A DNA stretch of 64,000 nucleotides from Flavobacterium sp. CF136. GTDB lineage: Bacteria > Bacteroidota > Bacteroidia > Flavobacteriales > Flavobacteriaceae. The stretch spans positions 1 through 64,000 of the forward strand of contig NZ_AKJZ01000012.1 of NCBI RefSeq assembly GCF_000282055.1, given 5' to 3'. Position numbers and translations under genes: made by a program. The notes under the pieces were generated by a model. It saw nothing but the letters and a program-made list of their open reading frames with translations, was not told the DNA's origin and made no database searches. This document shows positions 25,427 to 34,189 of the stretch, one piece after another (the stretch's first letter is position 1; each line of letters begins with the position of its first letter).

Positions 25427-28400
25427 TTAGAAAGTTACGTTTAAATTAAGACCGATACTTCTGGTAGATGGTAAACCATAAATATCTACTCCTTGTAAAC
25501 CTTGCCCGGTACTTAATGCAATATTTGGATCAAAAGGGGCATCTTTGTAGATAAAGAATAAGTTTCTGGCAATTAACGAAACACTTGCTGTTTGAATAAA
25601 TGGCAATAATTTAGGATTAAAAGTATACCCAACAGAAACTTCTCTCACACTTACGTTTGTCGCTTTATAAACATATTCTCCAGTAATTCCAGCTCTTCCG
25701 CCAACCTGAGAATAATAAGATTGAGCATCCATAGTAGTAACTGTCGTTCCATCCGGTTTAACAGCATTTATTTTAACTCCTCCTGCATTTCTTGCGTCGC
25801 CTGTTGCTTTAGATACTCCAAACGAATCATTCTGTGCTTCTGTTAAACTCATTACATCACCACCGAAACGGCCATCAATTAATACATTGGCAAAGAAAGA
25901 ACCAAATTTGAAAGAGTTAGAAAAACCTAACATAAAATCCGGATTTGAATTCCCTACTTCTTCAAAATCTGTTCTTTGAATTGTACCGTCATCATTTAAT
26001 AAAATTCTTCCTTGTGCATCTTTTTTAAAGTTGATCCCTTCAATTACACCATATGGCTTGCCTTCAACCAAAGCATATCTGTAACTATTTACACCTGCTT
26101 CAGTTAAATTAACTCTTCCTCCTAATTCAGTAGGGATTTCTTTTACTTTATTCTTATTTTGTGAAAAGTTAACAGCTGAATCCCATGAAAATTTATCTCC
26201 TCTGATAATTCCGGCATTTAACACAACTTCAAAACCTTTATTTTCAATACTTCCTGCATTAATACTATAAAAATCAACACCTTCCTTATTTCCAACCGGT
26301 GCTACAACTTGCAAATATTGATTTTTGGTTTCTGAATTATAATAAGATACCTCAAAACTTAATCTGTTATTAAACATTCTCCATTCTGTACCGAATTCAT
26401 ATTCTGATTTAAGTTCTGGTTTCAAAGTTGTTCCCTCTTTTGGACCTGCAACAGGATTATATTTTGTTCCGGTTCCCGGAAGGTAATAATTAGACGGAAT
26501 ACTTATATAAGGATAAATATCATTACCTACTTGTGCGTAAGTAGCACGAACTTTACCATAATTAATCCACTCAGGCAAAGTTGCCATTTCACTAATAAGT
26601 GCTGTTACACCAACTGAAGGATAAAAGTAACTTGGCGTACCTGTATTTACTAATGTAGACGACCAGTCATTTCTTCCTGCAAGATCTAAGAATAGCATAT
26701 CTTTATAACCAAATGTTGTAGCAGCAAATACAGATTGAATTTCTCTTTGAGAATCAATAGTTTGATAATTACCATCGTTATTATTAAAATTATGCAATGT
26801 AAACCAGTTTGCATATTTTAATCCACCTCCAATACCTGAATCTAAAATTGTTTTTTGATTTATTAGTGTATTGTTAATACTAGTACCAATGTTAGCATTA
26901 AAACTAAAATCAGAACCAAATTTTGTATTTATGGTAGCAATTAAATCTCCATAACGTTGTGTGCTTAGAGAGTTCTCATTGATATATCTACCATTAATAT
27001 TTGAAAGAGTACCTTGAGTTGTAGCATATATTTTTTTATCAAAATTACTTGTTACCCTATTATAACTATATCTGGAAGCAATACTTAACCAATTATTCAC
27101 TTTATAAGTAAGTGACAAAGCTCCATTGAAAAAATCATTTTTATCTTCTGATTTATTTCTGTTGATTGCCCAGTATGGATTTTGCATAATATCTCTATTA
27201 GTCATCCAGTTTTGAGCCATTAAATTTCTTGAAGAATCAAAAACCTCAAAATTATTTTTGTAATAATCAAAATCGTTTCCTCTTGGCATTAAATAAACTC
27301 CTGTTAATGGATTAAAATAAAATCCGTTTACCGGTTTATTTGCAATTGTTTGTGAAGTATAATTTGCATTGGCGGCAAAAGTCAATTTATCATCAAAGAA
27401 TTTAGCTGCTTGTCTAATCCCAAAGTTATTTTTCTTTAAACTGTTCCCTGGAATAATTCCTGTAGCAGATGTATTGGCATAAGAGAATCCTGTAGAAGAA
27501 TTTTCAGAACCAATTGAATATCCAACTGAAGTAATCTGAGTAGTTCCTGTATTAAAGAAATCTTTTACGTGATCTGTTGATTTTTGTTTAGCTCCCCAGG
27601 ACTCATCAGCGCCTGGAGCAGCAATGTAATCTGTTTGAAATTTAGGCATGTAAGCCGCTTCCTCGAAAGTAGTAACTGAAGAAGCCGAAATATTTGCTTT
27701 TCCGCTTTTTGCTTTTTTGGAAGAAAGTAAAATTACACCATTAGCTCCCTGAGATCCATATAATACTGAAGCTGCTGCTCCTTTAAGAACCGTCATTCCT
27801 TCGTAATCGTCAGGATTTATTAAAGATACAACATCTCCACCATCACGATTACCCCCAGACAAACTACCAAATGAGTCATTCGGTTGACCTGAACCTGAAT
27901 TCAGCATCGGGATACCATCAATTACATATAATGGCTGGCTGTTTGAAACTGATGAATTACCCCTAATAATCACTTTTGTAGAACCTCCGGTACCTCCTGC
28001 ACTTTTCGTTACAGCAACACCTGCAATTTTACCAGCGATAGTATTAATAACGTTAGCATCTTTTACACGGGTTAACTCTTCTCCTTTAAGCTCTTGAGCT
28101 GCATAAGTCAAAGACTTTCTTGTTTTCTTGATACCTAATGAAGTTACCACAACTTCGTTCAATGCATTTGATGCTGCCTGTATCATTTTAACATTAATTG
28201 TAGCAGCATCCCCTACAACTATTGATTGTGTTTCAAGACCTACATAAGTAAAAACTAAAGTTTGTCCTTTTTGCACTTCAATTGCATACAAGCCGTCAAA
28301 ATCGGTAGTCGTACCTCTTTGACCTCCTTGTACAGCAACAGATGCCCCTGGTAACGGCATCCCATCAGAATCTGTAATCACTCCCTTGACACTTTTTACC

Positions 28401-28459
28401 TGGGCAAGCGAAACCTGCGCCGTAAAAACAATCATAAAGATTAAGAAAAATTTTTTCAT
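25427..28459 (-). CDS. SusC/RagA family TonB-linked outer-membrane transporter
   Basis: A 1010-residue outer-membrane transporter. A signal peptide (1-19) precedes a CarboxypepD_reg-like domain (about 22-105, [18 protein letters not shown]), then the plug domain with LYVIDGIPM and the family's GSQGANGVI ([14 protein letters not shown]), then a 22-strand barrel ending with a terminal aromatic residue (NLNVTF). It imports oligosaccharides using TonB energy together with the SusD partner. It is the first gene of the minus-strand operon; the 265-base gap upstream holds inverted repeats that may be operators. Confidence 0.97.
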   Translation of the reverse strand: MKKFFLIFMIVFTAQVSLAQVKSVKGVITDSDGMPLPGASVAVQGGQRGTTTDFDGLYAIEVQKGQTLVFTYVGLETQSIVVGDAATINVKMIQAASNALNEVVVTSLGIKKTRKSLTYAAQELKGEELTRVKDANVINTIAGKIAGVAVTKSAGGTGGSTKVIIRGNSSVSNSQPLYVIDGIPMLNSGSGQPNDSFGSLSGGNRDGGDVVSLINPDDYEGMTVLKGAAASVLYGSQGANGVILLSSKKAKSGKANISASSVTTFEEAAYMPKFQTDYIAAPGADESWGAKQKSTDHVKDFFNTGTTQITSVGYSIGSENSSTGFSYANTSATGIIPGNSLKKNNFGIRQAAKFFDDKLTFAANANYTSQTIANKPVNGFYFNPLTGVYLMPRGNDFDYYKNNFEVFDSSRNLMAQNWMTNRDIMQNPYWAINRNKSEDKNDFFNGALSLTYKVNNWLSIASRYSYNRVTSNFDKKIYATTQGTLSNINGRYINENSLSTQRYGDLIATINTKFGSDFSFNANIGTSINNTLINQKTILDSGIGGGLKYANWFTLHNFNNNDGNYQTIDSQREIQSVFAATTFGYKDMLFLDLAGRNDWSSTLVNTGTPSYFYPSVGVTALISEMATLPEWINYGKVRATYAQVGNDIYPYISIPSNYYLPGTGTKYNPVAGPKEGTTLKPELKSEYEFGTEWRMFNNRLSFEVSYYNSETKNQYLQVVAPVGNKEGVDFYSINAGSIENKGFEVVLNAGIIRGDKFSWDSAVNFSQNKNKVKEIPTELGGRVNLTEAGVNSYRYALVEGKPYGVIEGINFKKDAQGRILLNDDGTIQRTDFEEVGNSNPDFMLGFSNSFKFGSFFANVLIDGRFGGDVMSLTEAQNDSFGVSKATGDARNAGGVKINAVKPDGTTVTTMDAQSYYSQVGGRAGITGEYVYKATNVSVREVSVGYTFNPKLLPFIQTASVSLIARNLFFIYKDAPFDPNIALSTGQGLQGVDIYGLPSTRSIGLNLNVTF

Positions 28460-28573
28460 GTTTATTTATTTTTGTTAGTTATGGTGTAAATTTATTCTTA
28501 AGGTATTGTTAAAAAAAATAATTTATACAAACTGCTTTAAATTTTAAACCAACGACATAAAACAATCAATAAT

Positions 28574-28590
28574 ACGTTTTACGAAAACGT
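28574..28590. promoter_or_regulatory. Perfect ACGTTTT/AAAACGT operator-like dyad
   Basis: ACGTTTTACGAAAACGT is a perfect 7-bp inverted repeat with a 3-base centre in the divergent region between susC and the LytS-like kinase. It is immediately followed by a second perfect dyad, TTTTAAATAAAA (28592-28603) and TTTTATTTAAAA (28621-28632). It is a candidate binding site for the LytTR regulator or another repressor. Confidence 0.5.
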
Positions 28591-28703
28591 TTTTTAAATA
28601 AAAAAATATATCAAATGTTCTTTTATTTAAAATTTTATTCAAAAAAATTGTGTTTTACCAACTAATTGTTTAAAGTTGCATATAAATTTAAACCTTCCAT
28701 TAA

Positions 28704-28718
28704 TACGTCTAAAACGTA
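28704..28718. promoter_or_regulatory. TACGT-N5-ACGTA dyad
   Basis: TACGTCTAAAACGTA is a perfect 5-bp inverted repeat ending six bases before the TTG start of the kinase gene. It shares the ACGT core with the stronger dyad at 28574-28590. Confidence 0.35.
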
Positions 28719-28724
28719 ACTAAA

Positions 28725-29777
28725 TTGAGCGAAATTCAAAAACTGAACTTTGACATTAAACTTCAAAATCATATTTGGTTCTGGGGAGGTTATTTTACAT
28801 TGAACTTTTTAAGATGGGGCGCTTACTTCAATGATTACCCGTATTCATTCAAATCCAACTTAATTGAATTTTCATTGCACATCCCTTTAGTATATTTTAA
28901 TCTTTTTATTCTGGTACCTCGTTATGTCCTGAAACAAAAATATATTCAGTATACTATTGCTTTGCTTATAAGTCTTTTTGGAATCTATTTATTAAAAACA
29001 GCTCTGACTTATTATCTTATATCCGAGAATATCTGGCCGGAAGCCAATCGGGAATATCATCCGTTTGAAATTAATCATATTGTAGCAGTTTGCATTGGTG
29101 AATTATATGTCTTAGCTATGGCATCGTCTGTTTATCTTACTTTAACATGGTTGCGTGAGCGCGAAAGAAACAGATCATTGAGGGAAAATCAATTTAAAAT
29201 CAAATTAAAATATCTTGAAAATCAAATTCAGCCTCACTTTTTCTTCAATACATTAAATAATTTATACGCATTATCACTAGAATCTTCCGATAAGGTTCCG
29301 GATGTAATTATTAAGTTATCAAACCTGATGGAATATGTACTATACGATATAAAAGGAACCAAATTTGTACCTCTGATAAAAGAAATTGATTACATTCAGA
29401 ATTATATTGAAATTGAAAAACTTCGCTTTGAGAATGTGGAAGTTACCATTAACTTAGAATCAAATATTGAAGATATCAAAGTGCCTCCTTTAATATTTAT
29501 TTCATTAGTTGAAAACACTTTTAAGCATGGAGGATTAAATAATAAAAATTTAAAAATTAAAATCAATTGTAAGGTTATTGATAATAAATTCCTGCATTTT
29601 GAAATCCTGAATAATTTTGTAATTTCACAAAACCTTAATCCAAAAAGTGGAATTGGCCTGGTCAATACCAAGAAAAGATTAAAATTAATTTACAGAAATA
29701 ATTTTAGTCTGGAACACAAAACAAAGCTAAATTACTATATAATCCGTTTGCAAATACCTATTCATAATGAAGATTAA
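28725..29777 (+). CDS. LytS-type sensor histidine kinase
   Basis: A 350-residue membrane histidine kinase with a TTG start (MSEIQKLNFD). About four membrane helices occupy residues 15-140, followed by a short coiled coil and the His_kinase (PF06580) domain. The phospho-acceptor is H171 in QIQPHFFFNTLNNLYAL, and an ATP-binding domain contains PPLIFISLVENTFKHG and GIGLVNTKKRL. It overlaps the LytTR regulator gene by 11 bases, so the two are translated together. It lies between SusC and the sugar permease, so it probably senses amino sugar availability. Family certain; signal inferred. Confidence 0.93.
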   Translation: MSEIQKLNFDIKLQNHIWFWGGYFTLNFLRWGAYFNDYPYSFKSNLIEFSLHIPLVYFNLFILVPRYVLKQKYIQYTIALLISLFGIYLLKTALTYYLISENIWPEANREYHPFEINHIVAVCIGELYVLAMASSVYLTLTWLRERERNRSLRENQFKIKLKYLENQIQPHFFFNTLNNLYALSLESSDKVPDVIIKLSNLMEYVLYDIKGTKFVPLIKEIDYIQNYIEIEKLRFENVEVTINLESNIEDIKVPPLIFISLVENTFKHGGLNNKNLKIKINCKVIDNKFLHFEILNNFVISQNLNPKSGIGLVNTKKRLKLIYRNNFSLEHKTKLNYYIIRLQIPIHNED

Positions 29778-30468
29778 ATGCGTGTTGATTGATGATGAGC
29801 CTCTGGCTATCAAAGTCTTGCAGAATTATTTCACCAATTTCACTGACTTTGAAGTTATTGCCACATTCAATAATTCTTTAGAGGCGCTTGATTTTATAAA
29901 CAGCACACCTGTTGATGCAGTCTTTTTAGACATCAATATGCCTATGATGACAGGATTTGAATTAATTAGTTTAATCGAAAACAAAACTAAAGTCATCATA
30001 ACAACCGCCTTTAGGGAATTTGCTGCCGAAAGCTATGATCTTGATGTTTTAGATTATTTGGTAAAGCCTATTCCCTTACCAAGATTCATTAAATGCATTA
30101 ACAAAATTACAACCGAATACAATTTAAAAAACAATATTAAAACAGAAGCTTCCAAGGGTGATTCACATATTTTTATTAAAGTAGATAAAAAAATGATGAA
30201 GATTAATATTGAAGAAATCTTATTTGTCGAAGGAATGAAAGAATATATAAAAGTAGTTACCCCGGACAAAACATACATTACCCACAAATCGCTTACCTCA
30301 TTATCGGAAGAATTGCCTAATGATAAGTTTTTACGCATTCACAAATCGTATGTAATCGCTCTTAACAAAGTAAAATCAATTGAAGGAAACAGAATTCAAA
30401 TTCTAAATCATATCATTCCTATTGGAAGAAATTACAGCAAAGAGGTAAAAAATAAAATTTTAGAGTAG
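29767..30468 (+). CDS. LytTR-type response regulator
   Basis: A 233-residue regulator with an N-terminal receiver domain (about 1-120; phospho-acceptor D55 in VFLDINMP, conserved lysine in LVKPIPLPRF) and a C-terminal LytTR DNA-binding domain (about 135-233, including FLRIHKSYVIALNKV). It is the partner of the LytS-like kinase and overlaps it by 11 bases. By position it should control the divergent susC operon and the downstream permease. LytTR proteins bind direct or inverted repeats near promoters, and the dyads in 28574-28718 are candidate sites, though this is not demonstrated. Confidence 0.95.
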   Translation: MKIKCVLIDDEPLAIKVLQNYFTNFTDFEVIATFNNSLEALDFINSTPVDAVFLDINMPMMTGFELISLIENKTKVIITTAFREFAAESYDLDVLDYLVKPIPLPRFIKCINKITTEYNLKNNIKTEASKGDSHIFIKVDKKMMKINIEEILFVEGMKEYIKVVTPDKTYITHKSLTSLSEELPNDKFLRIHKSYVIALNKVKSIEGNRIQILNHIIPIGRNYSKEVKNKILE

Positions 30469-30642
30469 CTTATTTGCCCCTGAAAGCTTCATAATTATAA
30501 AAAAAAACGACACTTTGTTGAAAAATTTGTGTTGTTTGTTTAATTTTAAAATTATTTGTGTTCTTTTATTTTTTTTTGAAAAATGTAACAAATATATTTA
30601 CGCACTTCAAAAAAACAATAAACAAAAAAATTAACCTTAATT

Positions 30643-32118
30643 ATGAATTCAGAAAATGTTCAAACCAAATGGGGACAATTTATCTCTTTGATAATAGTCT
30701 TCTTCTTTTGGGGTTTTGTTGGCTCAGCCAATGACATCCTTATTCCGGTGTTCAAAAAAGTATTTACATTATCTCAGGTACAGTCACAATTAGTTGCATG
30801 GGCCTTTTATGCAGCTTACTTTGTAGGATCAATTATCTTTTTTTTAGTATCACTAAAATCAGATGTTTTACAAAAATTCGGATATAAAAAAACACTATCA
30901 GCAGGATTAATTCTTTCTGCAGTTGGCTCATTTTTATTCGTTCCTGCAGCAACAATGGAAAGCTTTCCTTTCTTTCTAACAGCTTTATTTACTGTAGGTT
31001 TAGGATTTTCTATTCAGCAGATTGTTGCTAATCCGCTTGCTATCAAAATGGGAAGTCCAACAACCGGAGCCCACCGTTTAACTTTGGCAGGAGGTGTTAA
31101 CTCTTTCGGAACAACAATTGGCGCAATCTTACTTGGAATTGCCCTGTTCGGAATGGGAGACAACAAAAAAACCAGTCTTTCTCTGGAAGATATCAAATTA
31201 CCATTTATCATTTTAGGACTTGCTTTTATACTTGTTGCAGTTTTCATGTACTTTTCTAAAATTGAAGACCCGGCAAAAATAGATGAAGAAGAAGCTAAAA
31301 TTGAACATAAACATGCAAAATTCAATATTCTGGACTATCCACAGTTATATTTAGGAATGTTAGGAATCTTTATTTATGTTGGAACAGAAGTTACTATCAT
31401 CAGTAATTTACCGGCATTACTAAAAACAAAAGAATTTGGCAGTATCCTCGAAGACGCGATTTCTCCATTTATTGCACTTTATTGGGGAAGTTTAATGATT
31501 GGTCGCTGGAATGGCGGAGTGAATGTTTTCAATACATCAAACTTAGTAAACACTGCTCTTAAATTTATTGTTCCGGCTTTAGCTTTTGGAGTAATTATTG
31601 GAGCTAACATTTTTGCTGCACACGACGTTTCTTCATTTTACATCTACCCATTTTGGATCTTACTGTTTATAGCAATTAGTTTCATTGGTGGAAAAAATGC
31701 AGGAAAAACATTAATGCTTTTCGGAGTATCCGGTTTATTAATGATGGTAATGGGATTAGTATGTCCAGACACAGAAATTGCTAAATTCTTCTTTATTTCA
31801 GGTGGATTGTTCTTATCGATCATGTGGCCATCAATTTTCGATTTAGCGATTGCCGGTTTAGGTAAAAATACAGGAAAAGCTTCCTCTTTCTTAATTATGA
31901 TGATTCTTGGTGGTGGTGTAATTCCGCTTGTCCAGGGGAGTATCTGTGATTTAGACGCCACAGATCCAAACGGAATATTAGGCATCACTTATACACACTT
32001 CTCATACATTGTACCGCTTCTTGGTTTTGCATATTTAGCATTTTATGGTTTCTACTGTCCTAAAATATTAAAAAGACAAGGTGTAAGCCATGTAATAAGC
32101 GAAGGCGGAGGGCATTAA
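30643..32118 (+). CDS. MFS sugar permease (FHS family, probable GlcNAc transporter)
   Basis: A 491-residue major facilitator protein with about 12 membrane helices and an FHS/fucose-permease style N-terminus (FFFWGFVGSANDILIPVFKK). A charged cytoplasmic loop (about 205-225, KIEDPAKIDEEEAKIEHKH) separates the halves. Similar permeases in Bacteroidota genomes sit with nag genes and are assigned to N-acetylglucosamine uptake. Its position after the LytS/LytTR pair and opposite susC-susD-nagB-GH20 supports that substrate. The start is at ATG 174 bases after the regulator stop. Family certain; substrate inferred from context. Confidence 0.9.
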   Translation: MNSENVQTKWGQFISLIIVFFFWGFVGSANDILIPVFKKVFTLSQVQSQLVAWAFYAAYFVGSIIFFLVSLKSDVLQKFGYKKTLSAGLILSAVGSFLFVPAATMESFPFFLTALFTVGLGFSIQQIVANPLAIKMGSPTTGAHRLTLAGGVNSFGTTIGAILLGIALFGMGDNKKTSLSLEDIKLPFIILGLAFILVAVFMYFSKIEDPAKIDEEEAKIEHKHAKFNILDYPQLYLGMLGIFIYVGTEVTIISNLPALLKTKEFGSILEDAISPFIALYWGSLMIGRWNGGVNVFNTSNLVNTALKFIVPALAFGVIIGANIFAAHDVSSFYIYPFWILLFIAISFIGGKNAGKTLMLFGVSGLLMMVMGLVCPDTEIAKFFFISGGLFLSIMWPSIFDLAIAGLGKNTGKASSFLIMMILGGGVIPLVQGSICDLDATDPNGILGITYTHFSYIVPLLGFAYLAFYGFYCPKILKRQGVSHVISEGGGH

Positions 32119-32135
32119 AAATCTTCCGAAAAACA

Positions 32136-32176
32136 AAAAGTCACCTATTTCAAAAAATGTAATAGGGGACTTTTTT
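32136..32176 (+). terminator. Terminator after MFS permease
   Basis: AAAAGTC-A-CCTATT and AATAGG-G-GACTTTT form a long stem with one mismatch, followed by a T-run. Confidence 0.85.
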
Positions 32177-32183
32177 TATTCAA

Positions 32184-32221
32184 AAAAACGCTGTTTCTCA
32201 TTATAGAAAAACAGCGTTTTT
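32184..32221. terminator. Second terminator, facing the aldolase gene
   Basis: AAAAAAACGCTGTTT and AAACAGCGTTTTT form a strong stem with T-runs on both strands, just beyond the aldolase stop. It probably terminates the minus-strand aldolase transcript and backs up the permease terminator. Confidence 0.85.
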
Positions 32222-32241
32222 AAATCATTATTCAGTAAAAA

Positions 32242-32898
32242 TTACTTATTACCTTTCTCAAAATCAGCAACAAATTGTGCCAATCCAATATCTGTTAATG
32301 GGTGCTTTAATAAACCGTAAATAGCAGAAAGAGGTCCTGTCATAACATCAGCACCAATTTTAGCGCAATTTACAATATGCATTGTATGACGTACAGAAGC
32401 AGCTAAAATTTGAGTCTCATAACCATAGTTATCATAGATTTCTCTAATCTCCTGGATCAGGTTCAAACCATCAGTAGAAACATCATCCAGACGACCAATA
32501 AACGGAGAAACATAAGTTGCACCCGCTTTTGCAGCCAATAAAGCCTGTCCAGCAGAAAACACAAGAGTTACATTCGTTTTAATTCCTTTATCAGAAAAAT
32601 ATTTAGCAGCCATAACACCTTCTTTCGTCATTGGCAATTTCACCACGATTTGATCGTGCAAGTCAGCCAGCTCCTCACCTTCTTTAATCATTCCGTCATA
32701 ATCCAGCGCATTAACTTCAGCACTCACATCACCTTCAACAAGATTACAAATGTCAACGTAATGCTTCAAAATATTATTTTTTCCGGTAATACCTTCTTTC
32801 GCCATCAATGACGGATTTGTAGTTACACCATCCAAAACACCTAAAGCCTGTGCTTCTTTAATCTGAGCTAAATTAGCTGTGTCAATAAAAAATTTCAT
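32242..32898 (-). CDS. fsa: Fructose-6-phosphate aldolase/transaldolase-like protein
   Basis: A 218-residue short transaldolase-family enzyme (FSA/TalC type). Motifs are [26 protein letters not shown] (about 25-36) and the Schiff-base region VVKLPMT with K87, plus [25 protein letters not shown]. Members of this length are either fructose-6-phosphate aldolases or short transaldolases, and sequence alone does not settle which. It acts in the cytoplasm on sugar phosphates, linking pentose phosphate and hexose pools. Its promoter lies beyond a dispersed hairpin repeat, leaving a leader of about 120 nt. Family certain. Confidence 0.93.
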   Translation of the reverse strand: MKFFIDTANLAQIKEAQALGVLDGVTTNPSLMAKEGITGKNNILKHYVDICNLVEGDVSAEVNALDYDGMIKEGEELADLHDQIVVKLPMTKEGVMAAKYFSDKGIKTNVTLVFSAGQALLAAKAGATYVSPFIGRLDDVSTDGLNLIQEIREIYDNYGYETQILAASVRHTMHIVNCAKIGADVMTGPLSAIYGLLKHPLTDIGLAQFVADFEKGNK

Positions 32899-32926
32899 AT
32901 TTATTTAAATTTAATTGTGTTCATAA

Positions 32927-33015
32927 TTTGGGCGTGACCCAAGGGTCGGGCTATTCACTATATCTTTTGTTTTTTAAAGAAAAAACAAAAGGATGCCGTT
33001 TTTATCCCTCACGCA
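32927..33015. repeat. Dispersed flavobacterial repeat with 12-bp hairpin in the aldolase leader
   Basis: The element reads GGGCGTGACCCAAGGGTCGG, then CTATTCACTATATC, then a perfect 12-bp inverted repeat CTTTTGTTTTTT/AAAAAACAAAAG (32964-32991) followed by GGATGCCG and ATCCCTCACGC. The arrangement TATCTTTT-hairpin-AAAAGGAT is repeated at 48256-48310. It lies between the predicted promoter and start of the aldolase gene. Confidence 0.7.
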
Positions 33016-33024
33016 AAATCGGTG

Positions 33025-33053
33025 CAAAATTACAAAATGAATATCAATAACAA
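33025..33053 (-). promoter_or_regulatory. Candidate promoter of the aldolase gene
   Basis: On the minus strand, TTG (33051-33053), an 18-base spacer and TAATTTTG (33025-33032) match the TTG/TAnnTTTG promoter pattern. Transcription would begin near 33018, placing the dispersed repeat in the 5' leader. Confidence 0.6.
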
Positions 33054-33091
33054 TTAATAATTTTAAATCAAGTGATTAATTCAGCTTTTCT

Positions 33092-33895
33092 TTAAAGCTT
33101 ATAATGATTCATTAACATTTTTTCATATACTGTATCAGGAAGAACCCGCTTTAATACAATCGAAAATTTCTGCATAAAAACACCTACTTTATAATGCACC
33201 TTAGTTTTTTTAGCCTGTATGATTTTATAGATCGCTTCAGCCATTTCGTTTGGATTACTTCCGGCATCAACATGTTCATTCATTGTAGAAAGCGTTTCTC
33301 CATACACCTTTTCGTAAGCAGAACCGGAAATTACCGGCGCATGATAACGTCCTGCAGCGATATTCGTAGCAAAATCCCCTGGTGCAACATTGGTAATATT
33401 TATTCCGAAAGATTTTACTTCCATACGCAATGCTTCAGTAATCAATTCCAGCGCCCCTTTTGAAGCCGAATAAACGCTTCTGTACGGCAACCCCATATAA
33501 CCTGCGATAGAAGTAATATTGATAATTAAACCCGATTTTTGCTCACGCATTTGTGGCAGAACTGTTTTCATAACCTCAATTGGTCCAAAGAGATTAGTTT
33601 CAAAATTATTCTTGATTTCTTCCATCGGAATTTCTTCCAAAGGTCCCGTAATTCCAACACCGGCATTATTGATCACAACATCAAGTCGTCCGGTAGTAGC
33701 AATAATTTTTGTCACCGCAGCTTTAATTGACTCCACATTTCGAACATCCAAAGCAACAAGAGGAAAAACAGAATTAAGTACTTTCTCAGGATTTCTGCTG
33801 GTTCCATAAACAACGAACCCTTTTTGGTGTAAAAATTCTCCAATAGATTTTCCGATCCCTGATGATCCTCCGGTAATTAAAACGACTTTGCTCAT
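33092..33895 (-). CDS. Short-chain dehydrogenase/reductase
   Basis: A 267-residue classical SDR. It has the cofactor loop TGGSSGIG (8-15), the NNAGVG motif (about 86-91), a catalytic serine in INITSIAGYMG and the YSASKGA Tyr-x3-Lys motif (about 157-163). Basic residues after the first strand (GTSRNPEKV) suggest NADP(H) preference. The C-terminal tail (KVGVFMQKFSIVLKRVLPD) is typical of the oxidoreductases that act on lipophilic or steroid-like substrates, but substrate cannot be assigned. It is a single gene, upstream of ffs on the opposite side of a terminator-like hairpin. Confidence 0.93.
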   Translation of the reverse strand: MSKVVLITGGSSGIGKSIGEFLHQKGFVVYGTSRNPEKVLNSVFPLVALDVRNVESIKAAVTKIIATTGRLDVVINNAGVGITGPLEEIPMEEIKNNFETNLFGPIEVMKTVLPQMREQKSGLIINITSIAGYMGLPYRSVYSASKGALELITEALRMEVKSFGINITNVAPGDFATNIAAGRYHAPVISGSAYEKVYGETLSTMNEHVDAGSNPNEMAEAIYKIIQAKKTKVHYKVGVFMQKFSIVLKRVLPDTVYEKMLMNHYKL

Positions 33896-33939
33896 TGTGC
33901 AGGTTATAAATTTATATTGTTTTAGTAATGTCCAAAAAT

Positions 33940-33963
33940 AAAAAAATCCTCCCGAAGGAAGAC
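33940..33963 (-). terminator. Terminator downstream of ffs
   Basis: On the minus strand, TCTTCC-TTC-GGGAGGA forms a short stem followed directly by seven T residues, about 45 bases beyond the mature 3' end of the SRP RNA. Confidence 0.65.
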
Positions 33964-34007
33964 CACTTTTGCATTAATTCTAAAAGAATTTCGATAAAAT
34001 AAAAAAT

Positions 34008-34100
34008 GGCAAGCGACCTACATCGCACCGCTCAACCACGTACCCTTGCTATGTTCCCATCCTGGGGGAGTCTGCAGGAGCTGGTCGTGTAGGACTTGCC
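34008..34100 (-). ncRNA. ffs: Signal recognition particle RNA (4.5S type)
   Basis: About 93 nt on the minus strand. The ends GGCAAG and CTTGCC pair, continuing into a long imperfect rod (TCCTACA with TGTAGG). The apical domain carries the conserved SRP54/Ffh-binding loop, CCCCCAGGATGGGAACATAG then CAAGGGTA, close to the form in actinobacterial and flavobacterial small SRP RNAs. Its promoter fits exactly at 34105-34134 and predicts a start at the 5' end of the rod. It functions with Ffh in co-translational membrane targeting. Open frames across this stretch are not genes. Confidence 0.9.
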
Positions 34101-34104
34101 GGTG

Positions 34105-34134
34105 CAAATATACAATCTTTTTATATTTTTGCAA
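34105..34134 (-). promoter_or_regulatory. Promoter of ffs
   Basis: On the minus strand: TTG, a 19-base spacer and TATATTTG, an exact fit to the Bacteroidota promoter consensus, ending 4 bases before the predicted 5' end of the SRP RNA. Confidence 0.8.
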
Positions 34135-34189
34135 GAGCTTTGTTGCTATAAAAATATCGTCGTATATTGGCTTATTCAAAATTTTAACT

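Noticed and set aside
34046..34189. Upstream extension of the glutaminyl cyclase
   Set aside because: The extra 48 residues are encoded by ffs sequence; the ATG at 34190 starts a normal lipoprotein signal peptide.
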